A stretch of 64,000 bases of DNA from HGM04593 sp045646845 (GCA_045646845.1 JAZRLO010000026.1:1-64000); one strand, 5' to 3'. Positions 33,817 to 42,742 are shown, counted from the stretch's first letter. Made by a program: numbers and translations. The notes: generated from the sequence alone by a model not told the origin.

Positions 33817-35919
33817 ATGAAATTCAAAACAACAATTCTAATGACAGCACTATCATTGGCAATATGCGGATGCGCGACACAGAAGAGTAGCAACCCGTTG
33901 CTCAACGAGTTCGACACTCCGTATGGCATTGCCCCATTCTCAGAGATAACTATTGACAACTATCGCGAAGGTATGTTGCGCGGAATGGAAGAACAGAAAG
34001 CCGAAATCGCGGCAATTACAGCTAATGGCGACGCACCCACGTTCGAGAACACAATTGTAGCACTTGACCAGAGTGGCAAGCTACTGACAAAAGTACGTGG
34101 AACATTCAGCCCTTTATCGAGCAGCAACTCAACAGAGGAAATGCGCGCATTGCAGAAGGAGATGTCACCGCTGTTCTCGGCACACGGAGACGACATCTAC
34201 CTGAACGATAAACTTTTCGCACGCGTTAAGGCTGTTTATGACAACAAGAGCAACCTAAAACTGACAGCCGAGGAAAAGAAGATTCTTGATAACATATATG
34301 ACCGTTTCGTAAACAGCGGCGCCGAGCTCAGCGATGCCCAGAAGTCAAGGCTGCGCGAACTCAACAAGGAGATTTCAATGCTGCAACTTGAATTTTCCCA
34401 GAATCTGCTGTACGAAACGAACAACACTTTCGTCATCGCAGAGAGCATTGACGAGCTGAAAGGTCTTTCGCAGGCGAACATCGACGCGGCGGCAAAAATG
34501 GCCGAAGCGAACGGACAGCCCGGCAAATGGATGTTCAACATGCAGCGTCCGAGTTGCAACCCGGTGCTGCAATATTGCGAGAACCGCGAACTTCGCCGCA
34601 AGGTATATGAGGCATACTATAACCGCGGAAACCGTGGCAACGAGTACGACAGTAAGGAGATATGCACAAGACTCGTGACACTCCGTCTCGAAAAGGCAAA
34701 ACTCATGGGATTCAACAACTATGCCGAAATGGCACTCGAGAACCGCATGGCAAGCACCCCTGCTGCCGTATATGACCTGCTTATGCAGGTGTGGACCCCG
34801 GCAGTTGCCAAAGCCAACGAAGAACTTGACGACATCCGCGCCGAGATACGCAAGGAGGGACACGACTTCGAACCGGCCGGATGGGACTACATGTACTATC
34901 TTGACAAGGCAAAGAGAGCAAAATTCGCGGTTGATGAGGAGGAGATACGCCAGTATCTTGAGATAAACAATGTAATGCAGGGTATCTTCCACGTAGCCAA
35001 CAAACTCTATGGCATCACATTCAAAGAGGTAACGGCACAGGTGCCCTCATACGAACCCACGGCAAAGGCCTATGAAGTCATTGACAAGGACGGCACGACC
35101 CTTGCGATATTCTACAGCGACAACTTCCCCCGCGAGAGCAAGCGTGCAGGAGCATGGTGTACATCGTTCCGCCCCCAAAGCTACAAGGACGGCAAGCGTG
35201 TCATTCCCGTAGTTGTGAACAGCTGCAACATGACACTGCCCAACAGCGAAGGCTATGCACTGCAGAGCATTGACAACGTGGAGACGATGTTCCACGAATT
35301 CGGCCATGCACTGCACAACTTCATGCGCGACGTACGCTACAGCGGTGCAAGCGGTGTAGAGCGAGACTTTGTAGAGCTTCCTTCACAGATAAACGAACAC
35401 TGGGCATTCGCGCCTGAAGTACTTGCCGTATATGCCAAGCACTACAAGACAGGAGAGACAATTCCCATGGAACTTGTCAACAAGATTCAGGAGAGCGCGA
35501 AGTACGGCCAGGGCTTTGCCACAGTAGAGTACATAGCAGCATCGCTCAGCGACATGGACCTGCATGTCCTTACGGAGATTCCGGCCGGGCTCAACGTAAT
35601 GGAGTTCGAAGCTGAAAAGCTCGCCGAGCGCGGAATACCCTCGCAGATACTGCCACGCTACCGCATGACCAACTTCAGCCACACGATGGGAGGAGGCTAC
35701 ACAGCCGGATATTACAGCTACATGTGGGCCGAAGTTCTCGATGCTGATGCTTTCGATGCGTTCAAGGAGACAGGCGACATATTCAACGCCGAGGTTGCAG
35801 AAAAATTCCGCAAATATATCCTCACCCCCGGAGGAATAGACGACGGTATGATAATGTACCGCAACTTCCGCGGACGTGAACCGAAGACCGACGCCCTGTT
35901 GCGCAACCGCGGACTATGA
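33817..35919 (+). CDS. M3 family zinc peptidase (Dcp / oligopeptidase-like) lipoprotein
   Basis: A 700-residue thimet-oligopeptidase-family (M3) metallopeptidase. The zinc motif HEFGH is at residues 493-497 in TMFHEFGHALHNF, and the third ligand region is near ERDFVELPSQINEHW. The N-terminus has a lipobox-like ICGC (Cys19), so it is predicted to be a lipoprotein in the periplasm, where it would trim short peptides (dipeptidyl carboxypeptidase-like). The length matches the family. It stands alone and is closed by a strong terminator at 35938-35974. The 95 bases between the chorismatase-like stop and this start show no clear promoter. Confidence 0.9.
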   Translation: MKFKTTILMTALSLAICGCATQKSSNPLLNEFDTPYGIAPFSEITIDNYREGMLRGMEEQKAEIAAITANGDAPTFENTIVALDQSGKLLTKVRGTFSPLSSSNSTEEMRALQKEMSPLFSAHGDDIYLNDKLFARVKAVYDNKSNLKLTAEEKKILDNIYDRFVNSGAELSDAQKSRLRELNKEISMLQLEFSQNLLYETNNTFVIAESIDELKGLSQANIDAAAKMAEANGQPGKWMFNMQRPSCNPVLQYCENRELRRKVYEAYYNRGNRGNEYDSKEICTRLVTLRLEKAKLMGFNNYAEMALENRMASTPAAVYDLLMQVWTPAVAKANEELDDIRAEIRKEGHDFEPAGWDYMYYLDKAKRAKFAVDEEEIRQYLEINNVMQGIFHVANKLYGITFKEVTAQVPSYEPTAKAYEVIDKDGTTLAIFYSDNFPRESKRAGAWCTSFRPQSYKDGKRVIPVVVNSCNMTLPNSEGYALQSIDNVETMFHEFGHALHNFMRDVRYSGASGVERDFVELPSQINEHWAFAPEVLAVYAKHYKTGETIPMELVNKIQESAKYGQGFATVEYIAASLSDMDLHVLTEIPAGLNVMEFEAEKLAERGIPSQILPRYRMTNFSHTMGGGYTAGYYSYMWAEVLDADAFDAFKETGDIFNAEVAEKFRKYILTPGGIDDGMIMYRNFRGREPKTDALLRNRGL

Positions 35920-35937
35920 GACAAATGATAATATTTT

Positions 35938-35974
35938 AAAAAGTGCAGTACCTCGAGGTACTGCACTTTTTTTT
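35938..35974 (+). terminator. Terminator of the M3 peptidase gene
   Basis: A perfect 34-base palindrome centred on CTCGAG (arm AGTGCAGTACCTC) ending in an 8-base T run. Confidence 0.85.
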
Positions 35975-36006
35975 ACCATTAAATAATCATAAAGCGTAAA
36001 CCTTAA

Positions 36007-36165
36007 AGGCATACATTCCATTATATAGTCAAGAACGGCAACCGCGCGCCGCCGGTATTCAATAAGTCACTCGACGAGAGACTGCGGCCCGGCCAACACC
36101 TGCATCATATCGGGGCCGTTATTACCGAAGCAGGCGGCGGTCCGTTCCTTTTGTATAACAATTAA
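36007..36165 (+). other. GC-rich open segment without a start codon, possible gene remnant
   Basis: A frame of 52 codons is open from 36007 to a TAA at 36163-36165. It has no ATG, GTG or TTG start. The composition is far more GC-rich than the flanks. Its last residues (EAGGGPFLLYNN) resemble the GGGPFLAYNQ block of the DUF4301 protein at 277-1791, but the rest does not align convincingly. It may be a gene remnant or chance. Confidence 0.25.
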
Positions 36166-36176
36166 TAACAGATACT

Positions 36177-36659
36177 ATGAGTATGCTTATGAAACGTGAG
36201 GGACATCATTGGGTCCCCAGCATCTTCAACGATTTCTTCAACAGTGACATCATCGTAAGAAACAGTGCGACAGCACCCGCAATCAACGTATTCGAGACCG
36301 AAAAGGAGTACAAGGTAGAGGTTGCCGCTGCCGGAATGCGCAAGGAAGACTTCAGGATAAACATCGACAGTGACAACGACCTTACCATAACAATGGAAAA
36401 GGACTGCAACTGCAAGGAGGGCGAATGCTGCAACAAAGCTGAAGAAAAGAAATGTGATGACGAAAATTGCGAGACTAAGGGCCGCTACCTGCGTAGGGAA
36501 TTTTCATATACCAAGTTCCAGCAGACTCTCATCATGCCGGACAATGCCGATACCGCAAAGATTGAGGCCAAAGTAAAGCATGGCGTGCTATGCATCAGGA
36601 TTCCCAAGAAATCAACCGCACCTGAGAACAAGACAAGCAGGAATATTGTTATTGAATGA
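36177..36659 (+). CDS. Hsp20 small heat-shock protein with a cysteine-rich insertion
   Basis: A 160-residue alpha-crystallin-domain chaperone that holds unfolding proteins. The domain runs from PAINVFETEKEYKVEVAAAGM (residue 34) to the C-terminal strand HGVLCIRIPKK, with the GVLxIxIPK motif and a C-terminal IVIE tail. Between strands, residues 76-100 carry an insertion with six cysteines (77, 79, 84, 85, 93, 98) and many acidic and lysine residues. Bacteroidota Hsp20 proteins normally have a charged, cysteine-free linker here. The pattern CxC, CC, CxxxxC suggests metal or redox sensing. No heat-shock promoter could be identified upstream. Confidence 0.87.
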   Translation: MSMLMKREGHHWVPSIFNDFFNSDIIVRNSATAPAINVFETEKEYKVEVAAAGMRKEDFRINIDSDNDLTITMEKDCNCKEGECCNKAEEKKCDDENCETKGRYLRREFSYTKFQQTLIMPDNADTAKIEAKVKHGVLCIRIPKKSTAPENKTSRNIVIE

Positions 36660-36723
36660 CAGAATTCTGCAATAGAAGATGGCGGCTCGATAGTAACATA
36701 GGGGCGCCATCATTATATCAAAG

Positions 36724-37461
36724 TCACTTGTTCAGCAGTGTCATCACACGCAGTTTCTCTATCATCCCGTCATCAAGCGTTGCCGTTGCACTGCCCTGCC
36801 TGTTGGAACGGCATTTGGCAATGGTCATTCCATAAGGGTTCAGTATTACGCTATGCCCCTTGTATGTACCGTACTCGTCGCTTCCCACCCTGTTAGCCGC
36901 AGCCACATAACACATGTTCTCAATCGCACGGGCGCGCACAAGAGTATCCCAGGCAAGCAGACGGCTATCGGGGAAATTGGCGGCAATGAGAAGCAAATCA
37001 TATTCAGCACGGTTATAGAGATAAACCGGAAAACGGAGATCATAGCATATTGCAGGACGGATGCGTATTCCGCGCCACTCCCATATAACCTTACCATCAC
37101 CCGGTTCAAAGACCTTGTCCTCGCCACTGTACTCGAAAAGATTCCTTTTGTCATACGTGCCCTTTACACCTTCGGGCGTGATGAAATACATGCGGTTATA
37201 ATACTTCCCCTCTTCGTGTGTCATTACAGGAAGAGCGAATGCCGCATCGTACTCCTTGGCAAGGCCAAGTATAACCTGAACGGTTTCACCGCAATGTTCT
37301 TCGGCAACGCCCCGGGGCTGCATACAGAAGCCAGTGGTGCACATCTCGGGAAGAAGATAAACATCGGAACGCTCGGCCGATGCTATGAGCCTCTTTATGC
37401 GGCTTATGTTTGCCGGAACATTCTTCCAGACAATATCCTGTTGTATAACTGTTACTTTCAT
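36724..37461 (-). CDS. Omega-amidase-like nitrilase (YafV/NIT2 type)
   Basis: A 245-residue carbon-nitrogen hydrolase with catalytic Glu39 (LLPEMCTTGF), Lys105 (YDKRNLF) and Cys139 (RPAICYDLRFPVY). The CYDLRFP context is typical of omega-amidases, which hydrolyse 2-oxoglutaramate or 2-oxosuccinamate and so repair products of transamination. The frame is open to 37560, but the start at 37461 (MKVTVIQQDIVWKN) is chosen. It is the family N-terminus, and the promoter element (37503-37510) lies inside the longer frame. Confidence 0.85.
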   Translation of the reverse strand: MKVTVIQQDIVWKNVPANISRIKRLIASAERSDVYLLPEMCTTGFCMQPRGVAEEHCGETVQVILGLAKEYDAAFALPVMTHEEGKYYNRMYFITPEGVKGTYDKRNLFEYSGEDKVFEPGDGKVIWEWRGIRIRPAICYDLRFPVYLYNRAEYDLLLIAANFPDSRLLAWDTLVRARAIENMCYVAAANRVGSDEYGTYKGHSVILNPYGMTIAKCRSNRQGSATATLDDGMIEKLRVMTLLNK

Positions 37462-37502
37462 TGCAATATGGCGGGAATCCCCCGTGATTCTGTTTCGGAA
37501 TG

Positions 37503-37510
37503 CAAAGATA
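37503..37510 (-). promoter_or_regulatory. Bacteroidota -7 promoter for the omega-amidase-like gene
   Basis: The minus strand reads TATCTTTGC, 42 bases upstream of the chosen ATG at 37461. Confidence 0.6.
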
Positions 37511-37577
37511 CACTTTTTGAGAACGTCTGCAAAACATCGGCAACCGATTAGAATTTTCATTATATCAAATTAATTAC

Positions 37578-37585
37578 TATCTTTG
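37578..37585 (+). promoter_or_regulatory. Bacteroidota -7 promoter for a small secreted protein gene
   Basis: TATCTTTG matches the -7 element, with TTTC (37555-37558) 19 bases upstream as a partial -33 element. Confidence 0.6.
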
Positions 37586-37637
37586 TGTTCCTTACACAGT
37601 TTTAGGACAAAAAACATAATTCATTGACAGAATCAAG

Positions 37638-38021
37638 ATGAGATTCCTGACAGTCATACTCATTTCTCTGCTGTTCTCTCTCAATGCTTCGGGGGAGAAT
37701 AGGGTCGTACAGTGCGGCAACGCCGGCAGAGAGGAGTGCTGCAAGGTCGAGAACAAGCTGCTGCTGAACATTCTTGAACTGGCAAAGAATCTTCAGGAAT
37801 GCCGTTTTGAAGTTCCGCAACATGCATCCACGAACATAGTACGCCCGCAACAGCTGCGCCCTACGAAAGTAATACAGGAGCATTGGCGTCTTGCACCGAT
37901 GCCTGACGACATTTCAGGCAGCAAGCAAAGGCACCGGCTGAAGGAGAGTCACATTGCGATATCTACAGCACGCCATAGCAGGGGGTACTATATCTATGCC
38001 ATACGGCACATCATAATTTAG
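37638..38021 (+). CDS. Small secreted protein of unknown function
   Basis: A 127-residue protein that I do not recognise. It has a signal peptide (about residues 1-19, ending LNASG) and three nearby cysteines (26, 34, 35) in the mature N-terminus, then a basic, histidine-rich C-terminal half. A good -7 promoter (37578-37585) lies 53 bases upstream, which supports a real gene. No terminator is seen before the next gene. An envelope or periplasmic role is the only inference possible. Confidence 0.55.
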   Translation: MRFLTVILISLLFSLNASGENRVVQCGNAGREECCKVENKLLLNILELAKNLQECRFEVPQHASTNIVRPQQLRPTKVIQEHWRLAPMPDDISGSKQRHRLKESHIAISTARHSRGYYIYAIRHIII

Positions 38022-38147
38022 CGTACGTTCGGTTTTATGACATTGTGGCGAATGCCACGCAAGGAAAGGGTATCCCCTTACCTTACAGCCGTGCATAGCG
38101 GCTGAAAAAGATTTCGTTATACAACAAATAAGGACATACAAAAAATT

Positions 38148-38624
38148 ATGGATACAGAATTAAACAAAGTATTGCTCGAAGCAAACCAGATTAAGACAAG
38201 CAAAAAGACACCCGTAACATCATTCATCGCATTCGTGGCCGCTATAGCCGTCATTGGAGTATCGCTCTGTTTTGAAAACGGAAGCGATTTCAAGATGCCG
38301 CTTATCTTCATATCCACAATGCTTTTCATTTACGGTATAGCAAAATTCTTCTCAACCGACAAGATATACATCCACACTCCGTCGGAAGAGGAGATGAAGA
38401 TGCAGATTCTCTATTTTGACAGCAAAGAGAAATACAGCATCATCGACATGCTCCGTAAGGGCGAAACAGACAAAATCAAGGAAAAAGGAAGCGAGAACTG
38501 CGACCTTCCCGTAAAGGTTGAGCTCTACTCTACCGATTCGGGCAGTATAGCACTTTACCGCGTTTACAACTATATACCTTATACGTTTGAACCGATGACC
38601 GAATACGAAGTGGTCAAAAAATAA
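38148..38624 (+). CDS. Small two-helix membrane protein of unknown function
   Basis: A 158-residue protein that I do not recognise. Two hydrophobic segments (about residues 25-42 and 50-67) are followed by a soluble domain of about 90 residues. This domain contains a charged helix and ends in strands YRVYNYIPYTFEPMTEYEVVKK. It looks like a bacterial membrane-anchored domain facing the cytoplasm or periplasm. It is followed by a hairpin (38658-38686) of terminator shape. No promoter was identified with confidence. Confidence 0.6.
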   Translation: MDTELNKVLLEANQIKTSKKTPVTSFIAFVAAIAVIGVSLCFENGSDFKMPLIFISTMLFIYGIAKFFSTDKIYIHTPSEEEMKMQILYFDSKEKYSIIDMLRKGETDKIKEKGSENCDLPVKVELYSTDSGSIALYRVYNYIPYTFEPMTEYEVVKK

Positions 38625-38657
38625 CATTATATATTAAAATCGAGTACATTATCCAAT

Positions 38658-38686
38658 GTGAAGCCGTGCCAGTGGTACGGCTTCAC
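38658..38686 (+). terminator. Hairpin after the small membrane protein gene
   Basis: A stem GTGAAGCCGT / ACGGCTTCAC lies 34 bases past the stop. There is no long T run, so termination is uncertain. Confidence 0.45.
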
Positions 38687-38765
38687 TGCTTACATATTCT
38701 CTGCCTGACATTCAATAACAGAGAATTTTCATTACCTGCTTATACCCTGTTAGGAATTAAAATAC

Positions 38766-38773
38766 TACTTTTG
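38766..38773 (+). promoter_or_regulatory. Bacteroidota -7 promoter for lrgA-lrgB
   Basis: TACTTTTGC matches TAnnTTTG, 21 bases before the lrgA start codon. Confidence 0.6.
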
Positions 38774-38793
38774 CAAAAGCAAAAGACACACCG

Positions 38794-39156
38794 ATGAAAT
38801 ACATTATACAGTTTGAGATTATTCTTGCAATATCGCTTGCGGGTGAGCTGCTCAACAGACTCATCCCCCTGCCAGTACCGGCAAGCATATACGGAATGGC
38901 AATCCTTTTCACGGCACTCTGTACAGGGGTCATAAAGGTGTCGGCCGTGAAGGAGGCCGGCATGTTCCTCATATCGATGTTGCCAGTCATGTTCGTTCCG
39001 GCAGCAGTAGGGTTGCTCGACTCCTGGGAGACCATGCAAGGGTTCCTTACTGCACTCATAGCCATAACGCTCGTCTCTACCGTGACGGTAATCGCAGCAT
39101 CGGGACACATAACGCAGTTCATTATAAAGAAGAAGGAAAAGGAGGATAAAAAATGA
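38794..39156 (+). CDS. lrgA: CidA/LrgA family holin-like protein
   Basis: A 120-residue membrane protein of the CidA/LrgA family with four hydrophobic segments. Family phrases are GELLNRLIPLPVPASIYGMAI and FLISMLPVMFVPAAVGLLDSW. CidA/LrgA proteins act like holins and with LrgB affect murein hydrolase activity, or carry small carboxylates such as pyruvate in some species. Its stop overlaps the lrgB start by four bases (ATGA). The charged tail KKKEKEDKK is on the cytoplasmic side. Confidence 0.9.
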   Translation: MKYIIQFEIILAISLAGELLNRLIPLPVPASIYGMAILFTALCTGVIKVSAVKEAGMFLISMLPVMFVPAAVGLLDSWETMQGFLTALIAITLVSTVTVIAASGHITQFIIKKKEKEDKK

Positions 39157-39845
39157 AGGAACTGTTAGGTAATTCACTCTTCTTCGGCGTAGGTATAAGC
39201 ATAGGGACATACCTAATAGGCACAATCATAAAGAAGAAATTCAACATCTTCATATTCAACCCGCTGCTGATATCCATTACAATGACCATTGCGACACTGC
39301 TTGTGCTCGACATTGAATACAAAAGCTATGAAAACGGTGCAAAATACCTCAGCTATCTGCTCACACCGGCAACCGTGGCACTGGCAATACCGCTATACGA
39401 ACAGTTGGCGGCACTCAAAAGGAACTTTACTGCCATAATGGTAGGCATAGCTTCGGGAGTGGTAACGAGCGCGGTAACGATACTGGCGATGTCACTGCTC
39501 TTCAGGCTCACACATACAGAGTACGTTACATTGCTGCCGAAATCGATAACTACCGCAATAGGGATAGGACTTTCGGAAGAACTTAACGGATACGTTGCAA
39601 TTACAGTCACGGCCATAATAATGACCGGGCTTTTCGGCAACATTGCCAGTGACGGCATATGCCGCATGTTGAGGATAAAGCATCCTGTTGCCAAAGGGGT
39701 AGCCATTGGTACCGCATCGCATGTCATGGGAACAGCGAAGGCTATGGAAATTGGAAAGATTGAGGGAGCAATGAGCAGTCTTTCGGTAGCCGTAGCCGGT
39801 GCGATGACTGTAGGCGTCGCCATTGTTTTCGAGAACCTTATATAG
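39153..39845 (+). CDS. lrgB: LrgB family membrane protein
   Basis: A 230-residue membrane protein of the LrgB/CidB family with about six membrane segments. Family phrases are YLLTPATVALAIPLYEQ, LLPKSITTAIGIGLSEELNGY and GIASHVMGTAKAMEIGKIEGAMSSLSVAVAG-like text near the C-terminus. It forms the two-gene operon with lrgA, and the ATGA overlap implies coupled translation. No LytSR-type regulator is encoded next to it. A terminator is not obvious; the next gene has its own promoter. Confidence 0.92.
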   Translation: MKELLGNSLFFGVGISIGTYLIGTIIKKKFNIFIFNPLLISITMTIATLLVLDIEYKSYENGAKYLSYLLTPATVALAIPLYEQLAALKRNFTAIMVGIASGVVTSAVTILAMSLLFRLTHTEYVTLLPKSITTAIGIGLSEELNGYVAITVTAIIMTGLFGNIASDGICRMLRIKHPVAKGVAIGTASHVMGTAKAMEIGKIEGAMSSLSVAVAGAMTVGVAIVFENLI

Positions 39846-39906
39846 GAAAAATGTCATTTTGGGCAAACTTTTGCAGGATGATTGGCTGATTTTTAAAAAT
39901 TATCAC

Positions 39907-39914
39907 TACATTCG
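39907..39914 (+). promoter_or_regulatory. Bacteroidota -7 promoter for the HAD-like gene
   Basis: TACATTCGC matches TAnnTTCG, 33 bases before the start codon. Confidence 0.55.
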
Positions 39915-39946
39915 CAAAATAGGAACACCCAAGACAATTCACAACC

Positions 39947-40357
39947 ATGATTATAGCAGTAGATTTCGACGGAACAATCGTTGAACACAAATACCCGGAA
40001 ATAGGCAAGGAAATTCCTTTTGCTACATCGACGCTACGCTTGCTTGCCGAACAGCGTCACCAGATTATCCTGTGGACTGTCCGCCGCGGAGAACTGCTGG
40101 AAGAGGCAGTCAATTGGTGTAAAGAACGCGGTGTAGAGTTCTATGCAGTGAACAAAAACTTCCCCGAAGAGAATGTAGATAACGAAGGGGGATATTGCAA
40201 AATAAATGCAGAACTGTTCATTGATGACCGCAACCTTGGCGGCATACCCGACTGGGGAACGATATACAAGGTGATTACGGAAGGAAAGAAATGGAGCGAG
40301 ATCTATTCCAATAGCGAAGAGACCCACACCAAAAGAAAAAAAGGATGGTTCTGGTAA
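39947..40357 (+). CDS. BT0820-like HAD superfamily hydrolase
   Basis: A 136-residue small HAD-family protein of the BT0820 type. The catalytic motif is AVDFDGTI (Asp6, Asp8), motif II is LWTVRRGE, and the acidic motif is LFIDDRNLGG. It is shorter than most HAD phosphatases because it lacks a cap domain. The physiological substrate is unknown. It is transcribed alone, with a terminator at 40381-40423 ahead of the RelA-type gene. Confidence 0.85.
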   Translation: MIIAVDFDGTIVEHKYPEIGKEIPFATSTLRLLAEQRHQIILWTVRRGELLEEAVNWCKERGVEFYAVNKNFPEENVDNEGGYCKINAELFIDDRNLGGIPDWGTIYKVITEGKKWSEIYSNSEETHTKRKKGWFW

Positions 40358-40380
40358 CACACCGGAACAGTATATGAATA

Positions 40381-40423
40381 AAAGACACTTCCGGAACAGT
40401 ACATTTCCCGGAAGTGTCTTTTG
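40381..40423 (+). terminator. Terminator between the HAD-like gene and relA
   Basis: A 14-bp stem (AAAGACACTTCCGG / CCGGAAGTGTCTTT) with a 13-base loop and a T tail. Confidence 0.8.
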
Positions 40424-40456
40424 CAATAACAAGAGTATTCGCAACAGAATTCATAA

Positions 40457-42670
40457 ATGATGAGTATGGAGGAGATTTTGAAATTCAGAGAAGAGGAGAG
40501 AGATAAGATCACAAGACTTGCAAGAGAACTCGCAAAAAACATAGAGGGAACCTTCAAGGCAAATAAATTCCGTTTCATAAGGCAAAAGATACAGCTTGCC
40601 ATTGAAACCGGGAAAATCATGCGCGATTCACTTGGTTTCAACCCTATAGTGAACGACATGCAGACCGCGCTGCTTGTGGGACATGAGATAGGATACCAAC
40701 ACGAGATTGTCGCAAGCATACTGCTAAACCGCTGCATACAGGCAGGAACAGCAACCATTGATGAAGTAAAAGCGGAATTCGGCGAGAACACGGCAAAGAT
40801 ACTGACCAACCTGGCACAGATAAACTCGCTTTATGCAAAGAGCCCGACCATAGAGACCGAAAACTTCAGGAACCTGCTGCTCTCGTTCACCAACGACATG
40901 AGAGTGATACTCATAATGATTGCCAGCCGACTGGTACTGTTGCGCGCACTGTTCAGCCACGACGATGCCGAAGCACGGAAGATGGTTGCACGCGAAGCAT
41001 CGAAACTCTATATACCGCTTGCGCACAAGCTCGGTTTCTACAAACTGAAATCGGAGATGGAGGACCTTGCAATGAGATATACAGAAAGCGAAGTTTATGC
41101 AGAGCTGAACCGCAAGCTTGAAGAGACGGCAGCCTCACGCGAGGACTACATGGCATCGTTCATCAAGCCCATAGAGAGACAGCTCAAGATGCTTCCGCAC
41201 CTGAAATACCGCATTAAAGGACGCACAAAATCCATCAATTCCATTTGGCAGAAGATGAAGAAACAGCAGAGGCCGTTCGAACAGATATACGACCTCTTTG
41301 CCATACGCATCATAATCGACAGCGAACCGCAGAACGAGAAGAGCGAATGCTGGCAGGTATATTCCATCGTTGCAGACATGTACACGCCCAACCCGCACCG
41401 TCTGCGCGACTGGCTCTCAGTTCCCAAAAGCAACGGCTACGAATCACTTCACACGACAGTAATGGGACCCGAAGGCCGCTGGGTGGAGGTGCAGATACGT
41501 ACAGAGCGTATGGATGCCGTCGCCGAGCACGGTCTTGCCGCACACTGGAGATACAAGGGAGTACAGAGCGAAAAGGGGCTTGACAACCTTCTTGCATCGA
41601 TACGCGACACGTTGGAAAACATGAGCGAGGAGAACATCACTGACAACAAGTTCAAAATGGAGCTCTACAAGGATGAGATTTTCATCTTCACCCCCAAGGG
41701 CGACCTTTACCGACTCCCGAAGGGGGCGACCGTATTGGATTTTGCTTTCAGTATCCATACAGGACTTGGATGCAGGTGTACGGGCGCACTGGTCAACGGA
41801 CGCAACGTGCCGATAAGACACACCCTGAACAACGGTGACCAGGTGGAGATAATAACATCGAACAGCCAGACTCCGAAACAGGCATGGCTGAACATAGCGC
41901 AGACCGGACGTGCAAGGAGCAAAATACGTCAGGCCATGAAGGAAATTGTCGCAAGACAGGCCGACATGGGCCGTGAAGCCGTCGTGCGCAAACTGAAGAA
42001 CCACAAGATAGAGTTCGACGAATCCATAATGGACCACCTGATACGCAAAATGGGATTCAAGCGTTTGACAGACTTCTACCAGAATGTGGCAGACGGCACG
42101 ATAGACATGGCCGACATACTGAAGAAATACCAGGCCATACTGAACCCGGAGAATGGCGAGCAGTCACGAAGCGCGGACAACTTCACATTTATCAGCGAAA
42201 AGGAGACCAAAGGTTCATCGGACGTGCTTGTCATAGAACGCAACCTCAAGGGAGTGGATTACAAGTTCGCCCGTTGCTGTTCACCGGTATTCGGTGACGA
42301 GATATTCGGGTTCGTGACCATAAACGGAGGAATTTCCATACACAGGAAAGACTGCACCAATGCGCGCCAGCTCATTGAACGATACCCCTACCGCGTAATA
42401 GAGGCGCGATGGAGCGACATGGAGGGCAGCAACGCCATGTTCCCGATAGCACTGCGTATTGTAGGACACGACGACATATCGATAGTGAACAATATCACCT
42501 CTGTGATATCGCAGGAGAAGGACGTTACGATGCGAGGAATAAACATAGAGTCGCACGACACGCTCTTCTCGGGCACACTCTCACTTCTCATAAACGGCAA
42601 CATGAAACTCAACAGGCTTATTGAGAAGATTGAAGCTATTAAAGGTGTAAAACAGGTGAAGAGAGGTTAA
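40457..42670 (+). CDS. relA: RelA-type (p)ppGpp synthetase with inactive hydrolase domain
   Basis: A 737-residue long RelA/SpoT homolog that makes (p)ppGpp from ATP and GDP/GTP under starvation. The order is a degenerate HD domain (about 30-165), synthetase (about 215-370), TGS (about 395-455), helical region, zinc-finger-like CCSPVFGDEIFGF, and a C-terminal ACT domain. The synthetase keeps YDLFAIRIIIDSE, SVPKSNGYESLHTTV and EVQIRTERMD. In the HD domain the usual LLHDVVEDT reads ILLNRCIQAG (Asn91, Arg92), and the later LADRLHNMRT reads IASRLVLLRA, so hydrolase metal ligands are lost. This makes it a synthetase-only RelA, and a second SpoT should exist elsewhere in the genome. Confidence 0.9.
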   Translation: MMSMEEILKFREEERDKITRLARELAKNIEGTFKANKFRFIRQKIQLAIETGKIMRDSLGFNPIVNDMQTALLVGHEIGYQHEIVASILLNRCIQAGTATIDEVKAEFGENTAKILTNLAQINSLYAKSPTIETENFRNLLLSFTNDMRVILIMIASRLVLLRALFSHDDAEARKMVAREASKLYIPLAHKLGFYKLKSEMEDLAMRYTESEVYAELNRKLEETAASREDYMASFIKPIERQLKMLPHLKYRIKGRTKSINSIWQKMKKQQRPFEQIYDLFAIRIIIDSEPQNEKSECWQVYSIVADMYTPNPHRLRDWLSVPKSNGYESLHTTVMGPEGRWVEVQIRTERMDAVAEHGLAAHWRYKGVQSEKGLDNLLASIRDTLENMSEENITDNKFKMELYKDEIFIFTPKGDLYRLPKGATVLDFAFSIHTGLGCRCTGALVNGRNVPIRHTLNNGDQVEIITSNSQTPKQAWLNIAQTGRARSKIRQAMKEIVARQADMGREAVVRKLKNHKIEFDESIMDHLIRKMGFKRLTDFYQNVADGTIDMADILKKYQAILNPENGEQSRSADNFTFISEKETKGSSDVLVIERNLKGVDYKFARCCSPVFGDEIFGFVTINGGISIHRKDCTNARQLIERYPYRVIEARWSDMEGSNAMFPIALRIVGHDDISIVNNITSVISQEKDVTMRGINIESHDTLFSGTLSLLINGNMKLNRLIEKIEAIKGVKQVKRG

Positions 42671-42707
42671 AAAAGGTATATTTCCTGATAAATAAGGTAA
42701 AAAATGA

Positions 42708-42715
42708 TAACTTTG
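42708..42715 (+). promoter_or_regulatory. Bacteroidota -7 promoter for the DUF1573 gene
   Basis: TAACTTTGC matches TAnnTTTG, 28 bases before the start codon. Confidence 0.6.
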
Positions 42716-42742
42716 CAATAAAGTTAGATAAAATCATATATT

